A DNA stretch of 64,000 nucleotides from Dyadobacter sp. CY261 (GTDB lineage Bacteria > Bacteroidota > Bacteroidia > Cytophagales > Spirosomataceae): NCBI RefSeq assembly GCF_021440085.1, contig NZ_JAKCPW010000017.1, positions 46,679 to 110,678 of the forward strand, given 5' to 3'. The translations under genes were made by a program, and so were the position numbers. The first letter of the stretch is position 1; each line of letters starts with the position of its first letter. The notes under the pieces were generated by a model. The model worked only from the letters and a program-made list of their open reading frames with translations, ran no database searches and had not been told where the DNA came from. This document shows, piece by piece, positions 1-8,792 of this stretch.

Positions 1-571
1 TCAGGAGCTGTTTTTCTACCTTTGCAGCTGCGAGCGCAGCGGCATCCTTCAAGGGTACCATCAAGTGCGTGGTTTCTGTCGACACTACGGCCGGATACAG
101 GTCTTCAAACAATACGTGTTCCGTGTCTAGGGAAAGTGCACGGGCAACATCTTCCGCGGGTACTGACGCTTCAATCCTGGCAGGATTCTGATGCATACCT
201 ACTAAGGGCGCGTTAGGTTGTGATTGGTCAACCGATAATCCGATAACGTCATCCTTGATGAGCACAAACTGCTGGCCTTGCTGCTCTGTAAAAATATCCA
301 GCTTGATCAGCAGCGCGACAGCTACTGCACCCAGCAGGTTATGGCCAGCTCCACCGACCTCTACCCCGGTGGGTGTAAATGAGCGCACCTTTAAAGCCTT
401 GTCTTTTTGGGAATAATAAATGAAGGAGGTTTCGGAATAGCCAAACTCACGGGCAATGTCCGCGTAGCTTGCAATATCCAGATCAGTATCTGTGTGCACA
501 ACGGCCAGAGGGTTGCCTTTGTAGCGCACATCGGAAAATACATCGACGACGTAATATGGATAGCTTTTCAT
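1..571 (-). CDS. PhzF-family isomerase/epimerase-like protein, partial
   Basis: The first 190 residues are visible; the 3' end lies outside the window. The N-terminus has the PhzF family pattern: VDVF, then GNPLAVV (res. 19-25), the SET segment with the Glu expected to be the catalytic acid/base (E47, in GYSETSF), and FTP..E...GAGHNLLG (res. 65-80), equivalent to the FTP...GHPLLG motif. PhzF-like enzymes are cytosolic and catalyse proton shifts on small substrates; in phenazine producers they isomerise a dihydroanthranilate, but most relatives have no known substrate and no phenazine genes are visible here. The start is the ATG at 571. It is divergent from the TetR gene at 814, which may control it (inference). 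The Cys often present before the GH motif is absent, as in the PhzF subgroup. Family is confident; substrate unknown. Confidence 0.85.
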   Translation of the reverse strand, partial: MKSYPYYVVDVFSDVRYKGNPLAVVHTDTDLDIASYADIAREFGYSETSFIYYSQKDKALKVRSFTPTGVEVGGAGHNLLGAVAVALLIKLDIFTEQQGQQFVLIKDDVIGLSVDQSQPNAPLVGMHQNPARIEASVPAEDVARALSLDTEHVLFEDLYPAVVSTETTHLMVPLKDAAALAAAKVEKQLL

Positions 572-813
572 AACGGCAAGTTATTCATTAGTCTCGAGGC
601 AAATGGTGGTAAACTTGTCAATATTTCTGATACAACTGCGAGTGGAATGTATTCCTGCGAAAGGCCATCGGAATTTTGCCCTCCTAACATTACTGGATCC
701 GGGCTCTTTGGCCTTTGAAAACAGCCTTCGGCAACACCCGGATAATGTTTTGGTGAGTGAATAGATTTAAGGCTACTTTGGTTTTTAGTAACAACTAGAC
801 TTAATAGCTATTA

Positions 814-1443
814 ATGGAAACTGTCTATAAAAAAGACAAGGAAGAAACAAAGAAGAAACTGATCCAGGCAACCGGGGAGATTTTTATGACCAAGGGTTAC
901 CAGGGACTGAAAGCCGCCCGGATCGCCTACGTTGCAGGAGTAAGCAAAACTTTGATTTATCGTTATTTCGGAAATGTAGAGGAGCTTTTTAAAACTTATC
1001 TGGCGCAAAACGACTTCTGGCTGTCCATGGAAGGTCAGCTGGGGGCGCTGCTCGAAGCCGGCCGGCACGACTTCGGAAAGCAGCTTGCTAAGCAAACGCT
1101 GGAAGCGCAAATCGCCTATTTTTTCCAAAACAGAGAGATGCAGGAAATTATGCGGTGGCAGATCACCGAGCCCAACCAGATTGCCAGGACTCTGGCCGAC
1201 TCGCGCGAGCTCTTGGGCGAAGAATTGCTCAGCATAAGCGATCCCTACTTCAAAAATTCCGAGGTGAACCTCCGAGCATTGCTTGCCGTGATCATACCCG
1301 GCATTTATTATCTCGTGCTGAATGCGAAGGTCAACGGCAGTTCGTTCTGTGGGATCGATATCAACAGCAAAGCGGACATGGAACAGCTGCAAAAGGCAGT
1401 AAAACTGGCCGTGGACTGGTGCTATGAGAAAGCCGGATCCTGA
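814..1443 (+). CDS. TetR/AcrR family transcriptional regulator
   Basis: This 209-residue protein has a TetR-type helix-turn-helix at about residues 10-60: KKLIQATGEIFMTKGYQGLK, then IAYVAGVSKTLIYRYFGNVEEL, with the diagnostic S-x-x-L-I-Y-x-Y-F recognition helix. The remainder is an alpha-helical ligand-binding domain of family-typical length with no recognisable effector signature. It starts at ATG 814 and faces the divergent PhzF-family gene across about 240 bp, so repression of that gene or of itself is the simplest hypothesis. A long reading frame on the opposite strand of the same DNA is an antisense shadow. Confidence 0.9.
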   Translation: METVYKKDKEETKKKLIQATGEIFMTKGYQGLKAARIAYVAGVSKTLIYRYFGNVEELFKTYLAQNDFWLSMEGQLGALLEAGRHDFGKQLAKQTLEAQIAYFFQNREMQEIMRWQITEPNQIARTLADSRELLGEELLSISDPYFKNSEVNLRALLAVIIPGIYYLVLNAKVNGSSFCGIDINSKADMEQLQKAVKLAVDWCYEKAGS

Positions 1444-1510
1444 AAAACACAAGCTATATATCCCCAAAAGCATACATTATCGGCAATAAATATAATTTTA
1501 CATGTTACGG

Positions 1511-1538
1511 TTTGGTAAAAAAAGGAAACATAGATTTC
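1511..1538 (+). promoter_or_regulatory. candidate Bacteroidota promoter of the DUF4347 gene
   Basis: TTTG (1511-1514) is followed after 16 bases by TAGATTTC (1531-1538), close to the Bacteroidota -33 TTTG / -7 TAnnTTTG pattern, although the spacer is short. Transcription would start only about 10 bases before the ATG at 1557. Assigned by eye. Confidence 0.3.
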
Positions 1539-1556
1539 AAAAATTTTTGACAATCT

Positions 1557-4500
1557 ATGAAGAGAACTTTTACCAACGTTTTGATCGCCGCCTGCATGCT
1601 TGCTGGTGGCTTGCTGTTTTATCAACAAGCCGAATTTGTCAATCTACCCGCTGGCAGCAATGTGGTAATCATCGATAAGTCCCTGGAAGATTACCAGGAG
1701 CTGGCCCGCAGTTCCAGGCAAAATACACGGGTGATCCTGGTAGAAAATACGGATACCGGGTTTGCCGACTTGGAAAAGGAAATTGGTACACTACATGACG
1801 TAGCACGGTTGCATATTCTGACTCATGGTACAAATGGCAATTTTGTATTGGGCCGACAACAGCTGAACGAAGACAATATCAATCGATTTAGCCGATTTTG
1901 GAAAGCTGTCAGCCAAAGTTTTGCCTCAGAAAAATCGGAGCTATTGATTTACAGCTGCCAGTTGGCTGGTAGTCGGGGCGGAAAGAGCTTTGTCGACCGG
2001 CTTCATGCCTTACTGGGTGTGTCGGTCGCAAGTTCTGACGACAATACCGGATCAAGTGAGTCCGGTGGAAACTGGGACCTGGAATATATCGCAGGACGAT
2101 TGATCAAAGATCACGTTTTGAAATATCTGGATTATAAGGGTCTGCTCATCCCTTATTTCTCTGCGCTTGAAGGCAGCAACAGCCCTTTCGACGCGATGAA
2201 AATTTATACGGACGATCAACTCATTTATGGTGATTTTGACGCCGATGGCGATATTGATATCCACCTTTATCCGGCCTCAGGCGGAACTGAAAATCAGTTC
2301 TGGCGGAACAATGGAAGCGGCAGCTTTTCACAGGTCAGCGGTGCAGGGAGCCCATTTAACAATATCACAGAGAAATCTGCATTTTATGGCGCAAAATATG
2401 CCTTTGTAGCCGACTGGGATAACGATGGAGATACGGACATTTTCGTAACGAAACGTGCTGCATCGGACCAAAACATTTTCTACAAAAACAACAATGGCGT
2501 TTACCAAGAAATCACCGGAAGCGCCAGCCCATTCGATGCGATCAAGATTTCCGGCGACGATCAGCTCATTTATGGCGATTTTGACGCCGATGGGGATATT
2601 GACATCCATTCTTATCCGGGTTCCGGGGATAACGAATTCTGGCAAAACAACGGCACCGGGCAGTTTACCAAAGTGACCGGATCAGCGAATCCCTTTCGAG
2701 ATCTGGCCAACACAGCGGCTTTTTACACCAGCGCAGCTTTTGCACGCGTGGCCGACTGGGATAACGATGGGGATGTTGACATTTTCGTAACCAGACGAAG
2801 CATTGGCGCCGCGACGGGAGAAAACATCTTCTACCGCAACGACAATGGCATTTACGTGGAATTAGCAGGCTCCGCAAGTCCATTTAAGAACATCGCCATT
2901 GTACAGGATAATCAATATATCTACGGCGATTTTGATGCGGATGGGGATATCGACATCCAGGCTTCAAGCTCCAATGCTTCTACTACGCTGAAATTTTGGC
3001 GCAACAACGGAAGTGGCACTTTTACAGATGCGACAGGCACGGCAAATCCCTTTAACAACATCCCTAACAATGGGGCATTTTATAACAATGCAGCAAAAGC
3101 GTTTGTCGCTGACTGGGACAATGATAAAGATGTTGACATTTTCGTGACCGCAAGAACCGCTTCCGACCAGAATATCCTGTTCGTGCAATCCGACGCGCCG
3201 CCGGCTATCAGCAGCACAACACCGGCAAACCTGGCAACGGGCGTTTCGGTCAAGGCTAATATTATGCTCAATTTCAACAGGCCGGTCAATGCAGTAGCAG
3301 ATAAAAACATCGTGATCCGGCGTGTAAGTGATAATTCAATATTTGCAACAATCCCGACCACAGATCCGCAGGTTTCAGGCAACTCCACAACATCGATTAC
3401 CATTAACCCCACGAGCGACCTGGGAGGTAATACAACCTATTATGTGCTGGTCGACAAAGGCGCTTTCGCCGACCTGGACGGGAGGATTTTTAGCGGGATT
3501 AGCACTGCCATGAGCCTGAGATTTACCACCGGAGCAGCCGCTACCGCCCCGGCTTTGACGACTTCACAAGTAAGCATTTACAATACAAATACCGCTACGA
3601 TGGGCGGAGCCGTGATCGATGACGGCGGGGAGCCTGTAACAGAATATGGTATCGTATGGAGTACCTCTCCATCGCCAACGCTGGCCAACAATAAAACGGT
3701 GATCGGAACGGGAACCGGGACTTTTAGCCAGTCGATCAGCGCTTTGCCTACGGGAATGCAAATATTCGTCAGGGCTTATGCGATCAATGCGGTTGGGACT
3801 TCATACGGAAATGAGGTTAGTTTTTACACAAAAACATCGGTTGCTGCTATTTCGAGAGTCTCTCCTTCTCCCACCAATAGTGCTGCCGTCACTTACACGG
3901 TCACTTTCGCGCAGAGTACCAGCGGAGTCGAGGCATCGGACTTCACATTGGCAGTGTCGGGATTGACAGGCGCTTTCATTTCGGAAGTGTCAGGCAGCGG
4001 GACTACCTATACAGTCACGATAGGGACGGGCACCGGGAATGGCACCATCCGCCTCGATTTCACAGGAACTGCCGGCACTGTGCCCAATGTGTCTTCCGCC
4101 TTCAACAACGCGGAAGCATATGAGGTCTACAAGGTATCCACCGCGGCCAGCTATTTCAGGACCCGAAACAGCACGGCAAACTGGAATGCGGCAGAAAGCT
4201 GGGAGTCGTCGGCGGATAACAGTTTCTGGATACCCGCGACCATATTCCCCAACGCATCCACCGCGATAGTAACCGTTGCAGCCGGGCAGACGATTGAGCT
4301 TCCGGAGGGGTTTGCTCCTGCTACCGGCAACCTGGTTAATAACGGGACGATCGACGTCAAAGGAACTGTCCTGACCGTTGCGAGCACACTAACAAATGCA
4401 GGAACGCTTAAAGGCAGCGGCAGCTTTGTAGTCAGTGATTTTACAAATGCGGGTGTGATCGCGCCCGGAAATTCTCCCGGTATGCTTTCCTTCTCTGGTA

Positions 4501-5321
4501 AGCTGACCAACAATGGCGTGATCAATATCGAACTTGGCGGAACAACTGCGGGGTCGGAATATGATCAGATTCAGGTGCTTGGCACGATGTTGTTTTCAGG
4601 GACGCTGAATGTGTCGCTGGCGGACAACTACATCCCCAAGCTAGGAGATACTTTTACCATCATCGACGCAGCCAACAGCACAGGTGAGTTTGCAACGATC
4701 AACTTGCCCGTGATCCCACAAAAAATCTGGGAGACAACCTACGACAACGCAAACGGGACACTGGTGGTCAAGCTGATCAATGATCCGCTACCGGTAACGC
4801 TGGTGAACTTCGACGCAGCAAGGCGCGAATCTGAGGCCACATTGCAATGGGCCACCTCCCAGGAGACCAACAGCAGTCATTTTGAAATCCAAAGAAGTGC
4901 AAAAGGACAAGTCTGGCAGCCAATCGGGTCCGTAGTGGCAAATACCGAAAGTTCGACTTTGAGAAACTACGAATTCACGGATCATACGCCGATGCCGGGC
5001 GAAAACCTGTACCGCCTGAAAATGGTAGATCTCGACGGCAGCTTCGCTTACAGCAGAATACGGAATGTCAATTTCGGTGTGCAACCGATTGAAATCAGTA
5101 CTTATCCGAATCCTGCAACAGAAAGAATATTCTTCAATCTCGCCGACACCCGGACGGTGAGCGGAATAGCGATTTACAACCTTTCGGGCATGCTGGTGAG
5201 CCGCTTCGATACTTACACGACAGATGGAATCCCCGTGCAAAATTTATCCGCGGGCTCGTACCTTGTGAAGCTCGACACATCTGACGGACGGTCCAGACAA
5301 TTAAAATTTGTAAAAAATTGA
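1557..5321 (+). CDS. T9SS-secreted DUF4347 / FG-GAP repeat protein
   Basis: This 1,254-residue exported protein begins with a hydrophobic signal segment (res. 7-22). Residues about 35-185 form a DUF4347 domain with an LTHG motif (H90) and an IYSC motif (C134); this His/Cys pair recalls clan-CD cysteine peptidases, but no activity is shown. Residues about 200-545 hold three near-identical units of about 115 residues, each with two DxDxDG calcium-type loops (GDFDADGDIDI and ADWDNDGDxDIF), typical of FG-GAP/VCBS propellers. Next comes a Big_5/SbsA-like Ig domain (about 550-660), further Ig or fibronectin-like domains, and a 90-residue T9SS type A sorting tail with the usual YPNPA start and LSAGSYLVKL end. 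Likely released at or anchored to the cell surface. DUF4347 usually sits in giant adhesins, so adhesion is a fair guess. It stands alone in its transcription unit. Confidence 0.85.
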   Translation: MKRTFTNVLIAACMLAGGLLFYQQAEFVNLPAGSNVVIIDKSLEDYQELARSSRQNTRVILVENTDTGFADLEKEIGTLHDVARLHILTHGTNGNFVLGRQQLNEDNINRFSRFWKAVSQSFASEKSELLIYSCQLAGSRGGKSFVDRLHALLGVSVASSDDNTGSSESGGNWDLEYIAGRLIKDHVLKYLDYKGLLIPYFSALEGSNSPFDAMKIYTDDQLIYGDFDADGDIDIHLYPASGGTENQFWRNNGSGSFSQVSGAGSPFNNITEKSAFYGAKYAFVADWDNDGDTDIFVTKRAASDQNIFYKNNNGVYQEITGSASPFDAIKISGDDQLIYGDFDADGDIDIHSYPGSGDNEFWQNNGTGQFTKVTGSANPFRDLANTAAFYTSAAFARVADWDNDGDVDIFVTRRSIGAATGENIFYRNDNGIYVELAGSASPFKNIAIVQDNQYIYGDFDADGDIDIQASSSNASTTLKFWRNNGSGTFTDATGTANPFNNIPNNGAFYNNAAKAFVADWDNDKDVDIFVTARTASDQNILFVQSDAPPAISSTTPANLATGVSVKANIMLNFNRPVNAVADKNIVIRRVSDNSIFATIPTTDPQVSGNSTTSITINPTSDLGGNTTYYVLVDKGAFADLDGRIFSGISTAMSLRFTTGAAATAPALTTSQVSIYNTNTATMGGAVIDDGGEPVTEYGIVWSTSPSPTLANNKTVIGTGTGTFSQSISALPTGMQIFVRAYAINAVGTSYGNEVSFYTKTSVAAISRVSPSPTNSAAVTYTVTFAQSTSGVEASDFTLAVSGLTGAFISEVSGSGTTYTVTIGTGTGNGTIRLDFTGTAGTVPNVSSAFNNAEAYEVYKVSTAASYFRTRNSTANWNAAESWESSADNSFWIPATIFPNASTAIVTVAAGQTIELPEGFAPATGNLVNNGTIDVKGTVLTVASTLTNAGTLKGSGSFVVSDFTNAGVIAPGNSPGMLSFSGKLTNNGVINIELGGTTAGSEYDQIQVLGTMLFSGTLNVSLADNYIPKLGDTFTIIDAANSTGEFATINLPVIPQKIWETTYDNANGTLVVKLINDPLPVTLVNFDAARRESEATLQWATSQETNSSHFEIQRSAKGQVWQPIGSVVANTESSTLRNYEFTDHTPMPGENLYRLKMVDLDGSFAYSRIRNVNFGVQPIEISTYPNPATERIFFNLADTRTVSGIAIYNLSGMLVSRFDTYTTDGIPVQNLSAGSYLVKLDTSDGRSRQLKFVKN

Positions 5322-5778
5322 ATTTAAATCTGCCGATAGAATCCTGATCACTGGTGGTCGCCATCAAAAATGAGTTTTCCACGGCCCCCTTAATCCACTC
5401 ACCAGGCCAGAGCGAATGTTCCCCGGCATATTCTGCAAGCGCCTCCGGGGTAAGTTGCAGCTTGTTTTGTGCGGGAAATTGATATGGCCGGTCATAAATA
5501 ATTCTTAGGATTTTGTTGGCATCACACGATTTTGATTTGCTTGATCGTCGTTTTCCATGTCAGTGCCCAAGGCAGTATTGGATGAAAAATTGCAAAAATG
5601 CGTGACGCTCCAGGATTATAAATACGCTGATTGCTTTCTTAGCGGATCGAGCGGAAGATTGACCGGCTTAAACGATTTAACCGAAACTCAACATCGCTTG
5701 ATACCCAGCAATTGGCAGACGCAATCATTGAGCTTAATGACGGGCTGATATCAGGTTTCTCAGAACATGGCGGGTATT
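5322..5778. other. gene-free stretch with degraded coding remnants
   Basis: It contains the serine hydrolase remnant described separately. At 5650-5770 (+) a short frame (LDTQQLADAIIELNDGL) weakly resembles a TetR C-terminal domain. No intact gene, promoter or clear terminator was seen. Confidence 0.5.
5383..5550 (-). pseudogene. serine hydrolase (beta-lactamase family) C-terminal remnant
   Basis: On the minus strand the frame reads ANKILRIIYDRPYQFP..., then LTPEALAEYAGEH. This matches the linker and the start of the C-terminal domain found in class C beta-lactamase-like serine hydrolases (I-Y-D-x-P-Y ... L-x-x-Y-x-G). A stop codon lies just upstream and no catalytic domain is present, so this is a dead fragment. 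It is not part of the intact serine hydrolase at 59043. Confidence 0.45.
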
Positions 5779-6153
5779 TCATATCGCGTCCTTACCGCTC
5801 ACTTTCTTAATATGACATCTATCAGCCCGGATCAGATAAGCTTCACTTACTGCGATGGTGTCACCTCTGAGCCCGATAAACCGAAATTCCTCCTGACGTC
5901 CCTGAAACATGGGTCTGTGCAAATCATTCAATACCACGTACTGATTCTTATCGATTATACTATCCCCGTTCACGCGGATCGTGTCCGAAGTCGATAACCT
6001 GACAGTGTAAAAATCAGTAAGAGCAGGCCCTGGCACGGTCAGGGCAATGAACCTAAATTCATCCGTGCAGACCTGCCAGATCGGGTTTCCATTTTTGCAG
6101 CCTGCCAGAAACGCTGTCAGAAGCATAATTATAAAAAATCTGGTCTGGATCAT
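5779..6153 (-). CDS. small lipoprotein, unknown function
   Basis: This 124-residue protein has a type II signal peptide: MIQTRFF, a hydrophobic stretch, then lipobox LAGC with C19 as the lipidated residue. The mature part is about 105 residues with alternating beta-like stretches and two further Cys (in WQVCTDEF and RADRCHI) that could form a disulfide. Two similar segments (DEFRFIALTVPG and EEFRFIGLRGD) hint at an internal duplication. I do not recognise a family. It is monocistronic and surrounded by debris on the right and 450 bp of apparently empty DNA on the left. Confidence 0.6.
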   Translation of the reverse strand: MIQTRFFIIMLLTAFLAGCKNGNPIWQVCTDEFRFIALTVPGPALTDFYTVRLSTSDTIRVNGDSIIDKNQYVVLNDLHRPMFQGRQEEFRFIGLRGDTIAVSEAYLIRADRCHIKKVSGKDAI

Positions 6154-6562
6154 TTTTTCGAAAGTTGGTTACTATAAGGGAACCGTTAATGTCTGCAATG
6201 GTTGCTTAGCCTTATAATTATGCCAAATTAATACCGGTTACAGATTACCTAGAAATGCACTTCCTGTTTAAATTTTCGCCTAGGCACCGATCTAGTTGGA
6301 AGGTATCCCACTAAAAGCATGTTAACAAATTGCCGTTCATCAATGTTTAAGAAAATTACGGTTTAAGGTGTCGAAGTTTAATTTAGTGAACCTTATGATC
6401 CCGTACCTGGCCCGACAGTGTCATTTTGAAACAAGCTCTAAATTGGGCTTTAACCACCGGATAAAATTGCGCTCTGCTGGGATAACAAATAGTTATGATC
6501 TGAGAAGTTTGATGATCGAATTTCAGATGTACTGAAAGCATTCGTACATATTACAAATCCTA
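6154..6562. other. gene-free intergenic region
   Basis: About 400 bp between the convergently or divergently placed lipoprotein and blaI-like genes. No convincing coding frame, RNA or repeat was seen apart from the regulatory sites at its right end, listed separately. Confidence 0.5.
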
Positions 6563-6570
6563 TACTCTTG
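6563..6570 (+). promoter_or_regulatory. candidate -7 element of the blaI/M56 operon
   Basis: TACTCTTG differs by one base from the Bacteroidota TAnnTTTG -7 box. A start site a few bases downstream would fall inside the first BlaI operator, the expected geometry for repression. The -33 box is not clear. Confidence 0.35.
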
Positions 6571-6574
6571 TATC

Positions 6575-6590
6575 TACTAAAAAATTAGTA
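6575..6590. promoter_or_regulatory. BlaI-type operator 1
   Basis: Perfect inverted repeat TACTAA-AAAA-TTAGTA. It matches the TACTA/TAGTA dyad bound by BlaI/MecI winged-helix repressors. An identical dyad lies exactly 40 bp downstream, about four helical turns. Confidence 0.7.
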
Positions 6591-6614
6591 AAAAATTTAA
6601 GTTCTTCGTTTGTT

Positions 6615-6630
6615 TACTAAGTTTTTAGTA
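6615..6630. promoter_or_regulatory. BlaI-type operator 2
   Basis: Perfect inverted repeat TACTAA-GTTT-TTAGTA with the same arms as operator 1. It lies inside the longest possible reading frame of the downstream repressor, which argues that translation really begins after it (6649-6667). Confidence 0.7.
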
Positions 6631-6666
6631 GGATATTTACGGCTCATCATGTTAATGATCTGGAAT

Positions 6667-7041
6667 ATGGAACCCCGTTCGCTTACTAGAGCCGAAGCAG
6701 AAATCATGAAGATTCTTTGGCAACTCGGCAAAGCATTCATTAAAGACATCTTGGCGCAAATGAATGAGCCCAAGCCGGCATATACAACTGTTGCGACCTT
6801 TGTGCGCATACTTGAAAAAAAAGGGATCGTCGCCCACACTACTTACGGCAATACACATGAATATTATCCACTGATCAGCGAGCAGGAATACAGAAAATAC
6901 GAGGTTCAGCAACTTGTAGAAAACTACTTTGACAACTCGGTTACGAACCTCGTCTCTTTCTTCATGAAAGACGATAATTTAAAAAAGACGGACCTCGACG
7001 ATTTAGCTGCCTTTATCAAAAAAAATAAAAGCAAAAAATAA
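6667..7041 (+). CDS. BlaI/MecI/CopY family transcriptional repressor
   Basis: The protein has the classic BlaI fold: LTRAEAEIMKILWQLGKAFIKDI at the N-terminus, then PAYTTVATFVRILEKKGIV (wing helix and wing), and a C-terminal dimerisation region ending in Lys-rich sequence. I choose MEPRSLTRAE (ATG 6667, 124 residues); ATGs at 6649 and 6655 are alternatives. The longest frame starts at a TTG inside operator 2 and is unlikely. BlaI binds TACTA/TAGTA dyads as a dimer and is cleaved after its partner M56 protease senses a signal. That partner follows 11 bp downstream, so the two form an operon that is almost surely autorepressed through the two dyads. Confidence 0.9.
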   Translation: MEPRSLTRAEAEIMKILWQLGKAFIKDILAQMNEPKPAYTTVATFVRILEKKGIVAHTTYGNTHEYYPLISEQEYRKYEVQQLVENYFDNSVTNLVSFFMKDDNLKKTDLDDLAAFIKKNKSKK

Positions 7042-7052
7042 ACATCCTGAAA

Positions 7053-8792
7053 ATGGAAGCACTTCCCTATCTGGTGAAAGTCAACATCTGCTGGTTGGTA
7101 TTCTACGGCTGCTACTGGCTGCTATTCCGGAAGTACACCTTTTTTATGCTCAACCGGGCCTATTTGCTTTTTTCGTTGGTCATCAGCTTTGTGATTCCGA
7201 CTATCGAATTACAGCAAACCGTTACATTAGTTGAAAATGCGAGCATTATGGCAAGTGCCAGCGATTCATTTGCCGTTGCAGAAGCGACCGCCAGCACCAA
7301 TTCCACAGGATATTTCCTGCCCGCCTGCTATTATGCGGGAGTTGTTGCGATGCTAATTGGGCTGATCAGAGCTATCCACAACGTATTTCGAATCGTGCAG
7401 CATGGGATTCGCATTCCCATGCAGGGTTACAATCTCGTTATCAGTCAACGTCAGTATGCCCGGATCGGATCGTTTTCATTTCTTAAATGGATTATCATTT
7501 CCAATGACGACTACGAGCAAAACTTCGAACCTATTTTCGCGCATGAAATGGTTCATATCAGGCAATGGCACACCCTGGATATCCTGCTGGTTGAAATGTT
7601 AAAGGTCGCATTCTGGTTTAATCCGGCCCTCTGGCTTTACAAGCGTGCGTTGCAGGATACTCATGAGTTTCTGGCCGACGAACAGGCCACTGATCGGGAT
7701 TACTACGCCACATTCCTGCTCTCATATGCAAAAAGTGCAATAGCGACTTCCGTTGCAAATCAGTTCTTCAATTCTTCGCTGCTCAAAAAGCGGATTCATA
7801 TGATATACCAGAACCGGACGGCGACTTGGCTAAGGAGTAAGTATCTGCTGCTACTGCCGGTGTTCGCTTTGGCAGTTGTCCTGATGGCTGCGAGAAAGTT
7901 TGTATATGAAGAAAGAAACATCCGGCCAAAAAATGCACATACTTTTGATTTGGTAACGGTTAAAGGAATTGTAACCGACGAATCCGGTGTGCCGGTGTCC
8001 AATGCGGCAATTACTTTCTCAGGCAGCTATGAAAGTGCGGTAACTACCACAAGAGGCGGCTTCGAGGCAAATGAGATCCCTCGGGGCTCTACAATGACAG
8101 TGGAACATGATGATTTCCTCCGCTACACACAGAAAATACGCAAATCGAACGATGAATGCCATATTCGATTGGAGAGCAACACAAGTTCACTTTTAACAAA
8201 AAAAGATAGGCGTGCAGTCAAGAGGACGCTCGCAACCAACGAACGAGCTAGGATTCTGTTAGACCGCTGGCCAGTGCTTCCAAATAAGAGCCATTTCATA
8301 GCGAGCACGCTAAGGTATCCGAAGCAAGCACTGATCGATGGGGTTGAAGGGCAGGTCTCTGTATCATTCCTAATCGATACGGTGGGAAATGTAAGCGATC
8401 CTAAAATCGAAAAAGGCGTAAGGAACGATCTTGACAATGAAGCGATGCGCGTAGTTCGCCTGATGCCTAGATGGCGCCCAGCCGAAAAAAACTTTAAACC
8501 AGTGGCTGTTCGGTATACGACGGGCATCGCTTTCAACATTGCAGTTGACTCATTACCGCTTGCCGTGAAAGAGAAAACTCCTGGCTTTTGGGGAAATAGA
8601 TCCATCTATTCCCCTGCAAAAACTGGGCCGATTGGCGACAAATTAGTTAAGGAGGTTTTTGAGCAGGCTACCATTGATCTGCGAGACAGCACTGCGCCAA
8701 CTACTACCTTGCATCGGTATGGATATGGATTTGTACATCGTCCACTCAAAGAAAAGCCTCTGGACATGAGAGTTAAACTGCCAAAAAAATGA
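7053..8792 (+). CDS. M56 family (BlaR1-like) metallopeptidase with TonB C-terminal domain
   Basis: This 579-residue inner-membrane protein has N-terminal membrane helices (about 10-25, 35-50, 88-106). The gluzincin domain has HEMVH (H164, E165, H168) and the downstream E205 in THEFLADE as probable third zinc ligand. A further helix (about 263-281) is followed by a periplasmic CarboxypepD_reg-like domain (about 300-385) and a TonB C-terminal-like domain (about 410-495; LRYPKQALIDGVEGQVSVSF...LDNEAMRVVRLMPRWRPA). The M56 protease is expected to inactivate the BlaI repressor. The TonB-like tail could contact outer-membrane or peptidoglycan-linked partners. No beta-lactamase or penicillin-binding domain is attached, so the signal need not be an antibiotic. 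The stop overlaps the next gene by 4 bp (ATGA). Confidence 0.9.
   Translation: MEALPYLVKVNICWLVFYGCYWLLFRKYTFFMLNRAYLLFSLVISFVIPTIELQQTVTLVENASIMASASDSFAVAEATASTNSTGYFLPACYYAGVVAMLIGLIRAIHNVFRIVQHGIRIPMQGYNLVISQRQYARIGSFSFLKWIIISNDDYEQNFEPIFAHEMVHIRQWHTLDILLVEMLKVAFWFNPALWLYKRALQDTHEFLADEQATDRDYYATFLLSYAKSAIATSVANQFFNSSLLKKRIHMIYQNRTATWLRSKYLLLLPVFALAVVLMAARKFVYEERNIRPKNAHTFDLVTVKGIVTDESGVPVSNAAITFSGSYESAVTTTRGGFEANEIPRGSTMTVEHDDFLRYTQKIRKSNDECHIRLESNTSSLLTKKDRRAVKRTLATNERARILLDRWPVLPNKSHFIASTLRYPKQALIDGVEGQVSVSFLIDTVGNVSDPKIEKGVRNDLDNEAMRVVRLMPRWRPAEKNFKPVAVRYTTGIAFNIAVDSLPLAVKEKTPGFWGNRSIYSPAKTGPIGDKLVKEVFEQATIDLRDSTAPTTTLHRYGYGFVHRPLKEKPLDMRVKLPKK

Noticed and set aside
811..1473. 220-codon minus-strand frame opposite the TetR gene
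   Set aside because: Antisense of a clear TetR protein; no family signature of its own.
5650..5770. TetR-like C-terminal stretch (LDTQQLADAIIELNDGL) on the plus strand
   Set aside because: Too short and not in a continuous frame; the likeness is weak.
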